Part shown: positions 45,161 through 50,261 of the stretch, piece after piece | How the letters are laid out: each line of letters opens with the position of its first letter | Position numbering within the stretch: position 1 is the first letter of the stretch | Assembly: GCF_026988655.1 (NCBI RefSeq) | Contig: NZ_JALSKT010000043.1 | Span: 1-50,261, forward strand | From: Sulfurimonas sp. | GTDB lineage: Bacteria; Campylobacterota; Campylobacteria; Campylobacterales; Sulfurimonadaceae | Direction: 5' to 3' | Length of the DNA stretch: 50,261 nucleotides | The notes under the pieces: generated by a model | What the model was told of the DNA's origin: nothing | What the model saw: the letters and a program-made list of their open reading frames with translations, nothing else | Database searches by the model: none | Translations under genes and position numbers: made by a program

Positions 45161-45628
45161 TTATTCCTTTTTATCGTCTATGTCAAATATCATAATAACG
45201 GGCTCTTTTTTCATACCCTTAGCGTATGCTTTCCCATTGTCTATACTAAGCACAACTTCATCACCAAGTATCTCTTTTCTTTTGTCAATTTGCTGTAAAT
45301 GTACATTGTCATAGAAACGGTACTCTTTAATCATAGGCATATATATGACTTTATTTGCACTACCTTTGTATTTTGAACCATCTTTTGTTTCTAAGACAAA
45401 GACTACATTACCTATGGCAACAAATTTTGTCGGTTTATTTTTTTTATTTGTATAAATAGTAACTTCAGTTGCATTTAGCTCATCATTTTGTTTTTTCATT
45501 TGAACATCGCCACGAAAGATGGAGATGCCTTTGTTTTCATCTGCACTAAATGAGTTTGCTTGTATTTTCAACTCTACTGCAGAAGAAATTATTTGTAAAA
45601 AAACTGCTATTATTAAAACATATTTCAT
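45161..45628 (-). CDS. lptA: Lipopolysaccharide transport periplasmic protein LptA
   Basis: LptA forms the periplasmic bridge that carries LPS to the outer membrane. The 155-residue protein has a signal peptide (MKYVLIIAVFLQIISSAVE) and an OstA-like beta-jellyroll (SADENKGISIFRGDVQMKKQNDELNATEV). Its ATG overlaps the lptC stop by one base, so LptC and LptA are made together, consistent with their contact in the bridge. Confidence 0.88.
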   Translation of the reverse strand: MKYVLIIAVFLQIISSAVELKIQANSFSADENKGISIFRGDVQMKKQNDELNATEVTIYTNKKNKPTKFVAIGNVVFVLETKDGSKYKGSANKVIYMPMIKEYRFYDNVHLQQIDKRKEILGDEVVLSIDNGKAYAKGMKKEPVIMIFDIDDKKE

Positions 45629-46146
45629 TATTTACTCTCTTGTAATTGATAGATTGCATTTATATTTTTTGAATAAACCTTATTCAGAAGGTTATTATAT
45701 TTTATGTATGTACCATGCACAACATTTTCACCCATTTTTGCAGTATAACCTACATCACTGATTGCTACAGAACTGTTTTTATCATAAATGATTTTCTGTG
45801 TTTGCAATATAAAACCATTTTCTCTACTATATACAACATCACCAGTTAAAATTACTTTGTCATTTTTATATATACCTTCTTTTGCACGCATATTTGCCAT
45901 ATATTTTTCGGATCTATCAGTATAATTTATATCTTCTACTATAAACCTATCATCATATTTTGTAGCACTTGAACCAACCATAAAAGTTTTTAGACCATTT
46001 TGCACAAGCTCATATAATGTAAAGTTTTTCACTTCAAGCTGTGGCACATCAATAAACTCTTGATGTTTAATATCTAAGGGTTTAAAAAAAAGGAAGATTG
46101 CAATAAGCCCGGCAAGTACGAAACTTAAAAAGATATTTATACTAAT
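45628..46146 (-). CDS. lptC: LPS export protein LptC, apparently starting at ATT
   Basis: LptC is a bitopic inner-membrane protein that passes LPS from LptBFG to LptA. From GTG 46047 the product is 139 residues and has no membrane anchor. The frame, however, stays open to a TAG at 46152-46150 and encodes a typical anchor (SINIFLSFVLAGLIAIFLFF). No ATG, GTG or TTG lies in that stretch. ATT at 46146 stands six bases after GGAG (46156-46153), an ideal spacing, and would give 172 residues. I therefore read ATT as the start; a sequence error for ATG is the alternative. The conserved C-terminal part (EVKNFTLYELVQNG and beyond) fits LptC. Confidence 0.75.
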   Translation of the reverse strand: MSINIFLSFVLAGLIAIFLFFKPLDIKHQEFIDVPQLEVKNFTLYELVQNGLKTFMVGSSATKYDDRFIVEDINYTDRSEKYMANMRAKEGIYKNDKVILTGDVVYSRENGFILQTQKIIYDKNSSVAISDVGYTAKMGENVVHGTYIKYNNLLNKVYSKNINAIYQLQESK

Positions 46147-46156
46147 AACCTACTCC

Positions 46157-46651
46157 TTAAATCCATACCGACAAAAAAAGTTCTCTTTGCTCATTTTCAT
46201 CTACTAAAATATCTATCATCTCTCTTACAGCACCCTCGCCGCCATTTTTTGAGAGTACGACATCAACTATCTCTTGTATCTCTCTGACTCCATTTTTAGG
46301 TGTGAAACTTCTTCCTGCAAGATTTAGCATATTGAAGTCATTGAGATCATCGCCTATTGCGGCAGTTTCATTCATACTGATGTCTAAGGAAACAAGAATC
46401 TCTTTTAAAACTCTATCTTTATCTTTTATGCCCTGATGAAGATGTTGTACACCGAGTTCTTTAGCTCTGCGTTTGAGTATTTCCGAGTTTCTGCCTGTGA
46501 TAATAGCAACTTGATTTCCTATTTTTATCCACGTTGAGATACCAAGACCATCTTTGACATTAAACTGTTTACTCTCAATGGCATCATTTGAATAAATCAA
46601 ACCACCATCAGTCAAACAGCCATCAACATCAAGAACAAGAAGCTTAATCAT
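46157..46651 (-). CDS. kdsC: 3-deoxy-D-manno-octulosonate 8-phosphate phosphatase KdsC
   Basis: KdsC makes Kdo for the LPS inner core. The 164-residue HAD-family enzyme has the nucleophile motif VLDVDGCLTDGG (Asp8, Asp10), ITGRNSEIL, and IGDDLNDFNML. It lacks a cap domain, like tetrameric KdsC. It overlaps hisB by four bases and lies just before lptC and lptA, so LPS making and export share the operon. Confidence 0.94.
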   Translation of the reverse strand: MIKLLVLDVDGCLTDGGLIYSNDAIESKQFNVKDGLGISTWIKIGNQVAIITGRNSEILKRRAKELGVQHLHQGIKDKDRVLKEILVSLDISMNETAAIGDDLNDFNMLNLAGRSFTPKNGVREIQEIVDVVLSKNGGEGAVREMIDILVDENEQRELFLSVWI

Positions 46652-47220
46652 AAAACATCTTTTGTACTTGGAATACCAACACGCTCATTTGTTGCAACTG
46701 CACGACGAAGAGCTACTGCAACTGATTTAAACGCAGCTTCTATAATGTGGTGTTTGTTTTTTCCACGAAGTTCAATAATGTGCATAGTAATTTTTGCATT
46801 AAGTGCAAAAGCTCTGAAAAATTCTTCAACAAGCTCAGTATCAAACTGCCCTACTTTTCCACTCACATCAAGCTCACAAAGTAAAAATGGACGGTTACTT
46901 AAATCCATATCACATGATACACAAGCCTCATCCATAACAATGTTAGCACTCCCAAAACGTTCCATATTTTTCACAGGATAAATTGCCTGTGCCAAAAGTG
47001 AACCAAGAACAATCCCAACATCTTCAACACTATGATGATCATCAATATGCGTATCCCCTTTACAAACAACATCCAAATCTATTAAAGAATGTTTTGTAAA
47101 ACTCTCAAGCATATGATCTAAAAAACCAACACCTGTATTTATATTGCTTTTGCCTGTACCATCTAACTTCAATGATATAGTGATATCTGTTTCTTTAGTA
47201 GTTCTCGTTTTTGTTATCAT
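46648..47220 (-). CDS. hisB: Imidazoleglycerol-phosphate dehydratase (monofunctional HisB)
   Basis: The sixth histidine-biosynthesis enzyme. The 190-residue protein has the two metal-binding repeats DDHHSVEDVGIVLG (about 61-74) and KHHIIEAAFKSVAVALRRA (about 156-174), plus NTGVGFLDHML near the N-terminus. It lacks the phosphatase half found in enteric HisB. It sits among envelope genes without other his genes, as in other Campylobacterota. Confidence 0.96.
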   Translation of the reverse strand: MITKTRTTKETDITISLKLDGTGKSNINTGVGFLDHMLESFTKHSLIDLDVVCKGDTHIDDHHSVEDVGIVLGSLLAQAIYPVKNMERFGSANIVMDEACVSCDMDLSNRPFLLCELDVSGKVGQFDTELVEEFFRAFALNAKITMHIIELRGKNKHHIIEAAFKSVAVALRRAVATNERVGIPSTKDVL

Positions 47221-47224
47221 ACTT

Positions 47225-48049
47225 TTAATCCTTTTTTACTATAAATGCGTGTTTAAATCTACTGTTTGCTTTGTAGTCTCTTGCTTCTTGTTCGCTTTTG
47301 AAACCCTCAAGCCAGACTTTAAAAAATCTTCCTTTATCCGTTTCAACATCTTTGATCACACTTTTATATCCATCTATATTGTTATATTTTTCTTGTGTTT
47401 TTATAGCACCTTCAATTTTAGTAAAGGATGCAATTTGTAGTGCAAAATTGTCTAAAGAAACACTTTTTGGTGATTTGGCGAGTTGGTTTTTGTTGGGAAT
47501 AGAGTGTGCTCTTTTACCTTCAAATCCAAGTATTTCTATGATTACAGGAGCAGTTCCTGTTCCTATCATATCTATCTTAGAAGCCGCTGCTTTTGAGAGG
47601 TCGATAATTCTCGTTGAAACGAAAGGACCTCTATCATTTATGCGAACAACAGTACTTTTGCCATTGCGTTTATTTGTGACTTTTACTATAGTGTTCATAG
47701 GCAAGGTTTTATGTGCTGCTGTCATCGACCACATGTTGTATCTTTCACCATTTGAAGTCAACTTTCCATGAAAATCAGGACCATACCAACTTGCATTTCC
47801 TTTAAATCTGTCTCCAACACTCACTACTGTTGGGTGGTAGCGTATTCCACGCACCACATAAGGACGCATTGTAGGATGAGAGTACTTTTTTTTATCTAAA
47901 TGAGAACGATACACACGACTGTCATCAACATACTCTTTAGGTGGTGTTTTGTCGTAATGTCTGTATGTTCCAGTGCCACGGGTACTACAACCAGCAAGAA
48001 ATACAAAAGCCAAAAGAGATAAAGAAGGTACAATGAAAAGCTTATTCAT
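47225..48049 (-). CDS. rlpA: RlpA-like septal lytic transglycosylase with SPOR domain
   Basis: RlpA cuts denuded glycan strands at the septum. The 274-residue lipoprotein has a signal ending LAGC (Cys21), then a double-psi beta barrel ([19 protein letters not shown], about 84-102, and [19 protein letters not shown]) holding the catalytic Asp. A C-terminal SPOR domain (about 197-272, FALQIASF) binds septal peptidoglycan. It overlaps mltD by eight bases and hisB follows after four. Confidence 0.92.
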   Translation of the reverse strand: MNKLFIVPSLSLLAFVFLAGCSTRGTGTYRHYDKTPPKEYVDDSRVYRSHLDKKKYSHPTMRPYVVRGIRYHPTVVSVGDRFKGNASWYGPDFHGKLTSNGERYNMWSMTAAHKTLPMNTIVKVTNKRNGKSTVVRINDRGPFVSTRIIDLSKAAASKIDMIGTGTAPVIIEILGFEGKRAHSIPNKNQLAKSPKSVSLDNFALQIASFTKIEGAIKTQEKYNNIDGYKSVIKDVETDKGRFFKVWLEGFKSEQEARDYKANSRFKHAFIVKKD

Positions 48050-49271
48050 ATAGTTTTAACCTATCGCCAACATGGATCATAGAACCTGTCATATGATTTT
48101 GTGCTTGAATATTTTTTACACTGATTTTATATTTACGAGATATAGAGTGTAAAGAATCACCTTTTTTGACCATATAATAATACTTACTGTCAAACTTATG
48201 TTTCCTACTCTTTTTAGCGATAGGAATAATTAACTTTTGTTTTAAGCGAAGATTATTACTTTTTAAGTTATTAAAATCTTTGATGACTTTATAAGAGACG
48301 CCATATTTTTTACCAAGATAAGAGAGGTTGTCTCCTCTTGTGACAACATGAATCTTGTAAATATTTTGCATAGGCTCTTTATAATATTTTTGTTTAAATT
48401 CAGAAAGTTTTATATACGGAATATAGACATCATAATTTTTTGCATATGGAGGAACAAAATCATACTTCAAGTGTCTATTGAGTTTTTTTAAATCTTTTAA
48501 AGGCATATGAATCAGTCTTGATAATCTTTTAAGAGATTCACCAGGTGCAAGTTTTACAGTCGCTATAGAGTAAGCATTGGCACGATTTAAAAGATATTCG
48601 TATTCGCTATTCATAAGATACTGCTCATCACTTCCTATAAGCGCAAGCGCAACAATCTTACGTATATAATACCTACTCTCTTTTGGAATATATCTTTTTT
48701 TCTCATCTGCTAAAACAGAAAGCTCATCTGTTCCTGCTTTTCTAATAGCACGATTGAGTGCGCCACCACCGCAGTTGTAAGCTATGGCAGCTAGATACCA
48801 CTTGCCAAATCTTTTGTGTAGAGCGGAGAGATACTTTGCTGCTGCTTCTGTTGACTTGATAAGATCGCGTCTTTCATCTACATATTCGTCAATTCTCAAA
48901 TGAAAAAGTTTTCCTGTTCTTGGCATAAACTGCCACAAGCCTGAGGCTCTTTTATTTGAGTAGGCTTTAGTTTGAAAGTTTGACTCAGCCATAGCAAGGT
49001 ACATGAACTCTTGAGGTACATTGTACTTTAAAAGCGTGTTTTTTATGGCTGGGATAAAAAGATAAGCTTCGTTCATCGCTCTAAAAAAGTGCTTGTCTTT
49101 TTTAAGTGTTTTTCTTTTCATCTCATTCATTATGGGGTCATAAAGAAAAGATGGTTCGATATCGAACGAATTAAGGAGCTCAACTTCTTTATTGTAATTT
49201 GTCTCATAAGTCAAATTGGCATAAAGAAATAACGGAAATAACAAAATAATAAATAATCTCAATGTATACAA
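48042..49271 (-). CDS. mltD: Membrane-bound lytic murein transglycosylase D with two LysM repeats
   Basis: MltD cleaves peptidoglycan glycan chains. The 409-residue protein has a signal peptide (to about 18), then the SLT family 1D domain with catalytic Glu96 in AMAESNF, then [12 protein letters not shown] and [14 protein letters not shown]. Two LysM repeats follow (about 310-355, [16 protein letters not shown], and 363-408, [16 protein letters not shown]) and bind glycan. It lacks a clear lipobox. It precedes rlpA in the same operon. Confidence 0.93.
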   Translation of the reverse strand: MYTLRLFIILLFPLFLYANLTYETNYNKEVELLNSFDIEPSFLYDPIMNEMKRKTLKKDKHFFRAMNEAYLFIPAIKNTLLKYNVPQEFMYLAMAESNFQTKAYSNKRASGLWQFMPRTGKLFHLRIDEYVDERRDLIKSTEAAAKYLSALHKRFGKWYLAAIAYNCGGGALNRAIRKAGTDELSVLADEKKRYIPKESRYYIRKIVALALIGSDEQYLMNSEYEYLLNRANAYSIATVKLAPGESLKRLSRLIHMPLKDLKKLNRHLKYDFVPPYAKNYDVYIPYIKLSEFKQKYYKEPMQNIYKIHVVTRGDNLSYLGKKYGVSYKVIKDFNNLKSNNLRLKQKLIIPIAKKSRKHKFDSKYYYMVKKGDSLHSISRKYKISVKNIQAQNHMTGSMIHVGDRLKLYE

Positions 49272-49337
49272 CTTTTTAGTTAAATTTATGCTATTTTATC
49301 TAAAAATCCATTAAAATAAGTTGTGTAAGCATTAATA

Positions 49338-50114
49338 CTAAGAAATATGAAACAGCTTTTGAGCATTTTTTGTGGTCAAATCTTCTACATCTTTTCTCGT
49401 CATATCTAAAAGTTCAGCTATTTTATCTGCTACAAAAGTTGTATATAAAGGCTCGTTTCTCTCGCCACGATGGGGTGTTGGTGTAAGGTATGGACCATCA
49501 GTTTCTATGATGATTTTTTCTTTTGGAATACGTGGAAGTATGTTGACAAGTTTTTTTGCATTTTTAAATGTCAAAACGCCACCGATGCCAAAGTAAAAAT
49601 TTTCATTTGCCAAACTTAAAAGCTCCTCATCTGCATTAAAGCAGTGCAATACTCCACCGACTTCACCTGCATTATGTTCTAGCATTATCATTTTAGAGTC
49701 ATGAGAAGCATTGCGAATGTGAACGATAAGCGGTTTTTTGTACTTTTTGGCAAGTTCTATTTGTGCTACAAAAATCTCTTTCTGACTGCGTTTGACAGCT
49801 TCCTTTTCTTCATCTGTGCCTTCAAGACGAAAGTAATCCATACCACATTCACCAATGGCAACACATTTGTCATGCGAAACGTATTTTTCAAAGTAAGCCA
49901 GATCAAAACCATCAAGATCATAAGGATGCACACCTACAGCGAAGTAAACATCCTCATACTTCTCTGCTATCTCTACTGCGCGCTCTAGTGTAGAAGTGTC
50001 AGCACCGGGAATGATGAACCTTTGTACCCCACCCTCTCTTGCACGATTAAGCACTGCATCCAAATCATCTCTGTACCTTTCATCATCTAAATGTATATGC
50101 GTATCAATTATCAT
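49338..50114 (-). CDS. tatD: TatD-family metal-dependent DNase
   Basis: A 258-residue TIM-barrel hydrolase with the metal site IDTHIHLD (His6, His8), GECGMDYFR (about 93-101) with the metal-bridging Glu, PLIVHIR, HCFN and the closing ETDGPYLTP. TatD proteins act as Mg2+-dependent 3'-5' exonucleases in DNA repair. It is first of the minus-strand run, 66 bases before mltD, and 24 bases downstream of the IS66-like end at 50140. Confidence 0.93.
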   Translation of the reverse strand: MIIDTHIHLDDERYRDDLDAVLNRAREGGVQRFIIPGADTSTLERAVEIAEKYEDVYFAVGVHPYDLDGFDLAYFEKYVSHDKCVAIGECGMDYFRLEGTDEEKEAVKRSQKEIFVAQIELAKKYKKPLIVHIRNASHDSKMIMLEHNAGEVGGVLHCFNADEELLSLANENFYFGIGGVLTFKNAKKLVNILPRIPKEKIIIETDGPYLTPTPHRGERNEPLYTTFVADKIAELLDMTRKDVEDLTTKNAQKLFHIS

Positions 50115-50139
50115 CTTTTTTCTCTTTTCTTAATTTTTT

Positions 50140-50261
50140 GTAACCATTCAGCACCCAACCCCAACAGGAGTGTAAGCTTTTCCATCTAAAGCACTTTTAA
50201 GTCCCTGTAGAACAGCAATATTATTCTTTTTCATGGTAGAGATGTAACTTCTAATCCTGCA
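50140..50261 (-). repeat. 122-bp terminal inverted repeat, right copy (pairs with 4-125)
   Basis: The exact reverse complement of 4-125 by eye. It begins with GTAACC, which would be the element's terminus. The flanking base pattern (AATTTTTT at 50132-50139) differs from the left copy, so the two sites are separate insertions rather than one element's two ends. Confidence 0.9.
50148..50261 (-). mobile_element. C-terminal tail of an IS66-like transposase, inverted copy (partial)
   Basis: The same reading as at 1-117, entering from the right edge on the minus strand and ending TPVGVGC at a TGA at 50150-50148. It faces tatD, with its stop about 34 bases from the tatD ATG, so read-through from the element could reach the tatD operon. 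Confidence 0.6.

Larger units (their letters stand above)
701..46736. repeat. Dispersed 8-mer AAACGCAG, at least 19 copies
   Basis: Forward copies start at 701, 3093, 14982, 30810, 31722, 31917, 33308, 37710, 39466, 39528 and 46729. Reverse copies (CTGCGTTT) start at 1168, 8733, 12507, 15047, 15215, 19347, 35968 and 39153. About one would be expected from base composition at roughly one-third G+C. 17 of 19 are preceded by a pyrimidine, and all but one are followed by one, giving YAAACGCAGY. Copies fall in different codon phases (Asn-Ala, Ala-Phe, Thr-Gln, Leu-Arg-Leu) and on both sense and antisense strands, so codon use alone does not explain them. Confidence 0.65.

Noticed and set aside
46048-46146. 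Frameshift or truncation of lptC
   Set aside because: The frame is continuous through the anchor with no stop; only the start codon is unusual, so it is reported as a non-canonical start.
47298-47771. 157-residue plus-strand frame opposite rlpA
   Set aside because: An antisense shadow of the rlpA beta-barrel region with no start signals or family features.
1-50261. CRISPR array, prophage or toxin-antitoxin locus
   Set aside because: No regularly spaced direct repeats with unique spacers were seen, and no integrase, phage structural or toxin gene. The 32-bp-period array has only four short palindromic copies next to a tetR gene.

Overview
The window reads as chromosome of an AT-rich, autotrophic member of the Campylobacterota (Epsilonproteobacteria), closest in character to Sulfurimonas or Sulfuricurvum. 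The signs are a monomeric NADP isocitrate dehydrogenase, a four-subunit 2-oxoglutarate:ferredoxin oxidoreductase (oorDABC), a second-type glutamyl-tRNA synthetase gene, a very long FlgL behind a sigma-54 promoter, TATAAT-type promoters without a clear -35 box, and short or overlapping gene junctions. Genus is an inference. Coding density is high. I see no prophage, CRISPR array or genomic island. The only mobile DNA is a pair of identical, inverted 122-bp IS66-like 3' ends at the two edges.

Layout. 1-125: tail of an IS66-like transposase. 190-273: tRNA-Leu(CAA). 351-2543: sigma-54 promoter and flgL. 2602-5195: ftsK and a small DUF3820-like gene. 5324-7909: acnB. 7953-16437: envelope biogenesis and protein export (lolA, secA, a lolC/E-type permease, a giant AsmA/YhdP-like protein, mltG). 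16561-26636: central carbon metabolism (icd, mdh, fumC, sucCD, oorDABC). 26733-27942: a TetR-type repressor gene, a 32-bp-periodic operator array, and the RNase P RNA. 28062-30710: a small conserved gene, an unusual receiver/ribbon-helix-helix protein, tRNA-Glu, a degenerate GluRS paralogue, and yggT. 30752-40424: a mixed block (lipoprotein, mobB, fbp, metG, a Mur-ligase-like protein, YceI, a TakP-like solute-binding protein, a DUF4015 protein, a YgjP-like metallopeptidase, queC, a small YjfB-like gene). 40507-41858: ybeY and a Ca2+/Na+ exchanger. 41875-50114: an eleven-gene minus-strand run for envelope building (tatD, mltD, rlpA, hisB, kdsC, lptC, lptA, engB, an argA-like gene, an mreD-like gene, mrdA). 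50140-50261: inverted copy of the IS tail.

How the genes fit together. acnB, icd, mdh, fumC, sucCD and oorDABC cover most steps of a TCA cycle that can run reductively for CO2 fixation. Fbp serves gluconeogenesis from its products. LolA, the LolC/E-type permease, LptA/LptC, KdsC, the YhdP-like protein, MltG, MltD, RlpA and PBP2 form a large set for outer membrane, LPS and peptidoglycan.

The most unusual items are: (1) an intact glutamyl-tRNA synthetase paralogue beside tRNA-Glu that has lost the HIGH, RGEDH-type and KMSKR motifs; (2) an 8-mer, AAACGCAG, found at least 19 times on both strands and in several reading frames, where about one would be expected by composition; (3) lptC, whose membrane anchor can only be translated from a non-standard start, apparently ATT behind a perfect ribosome binding site; (4) four TGAACA-N2-TGTT operators spaced exactly 32 bp apart between a tetR gene and rnpB. 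All calls come from reading sequence and translations by eye; no database search was run.
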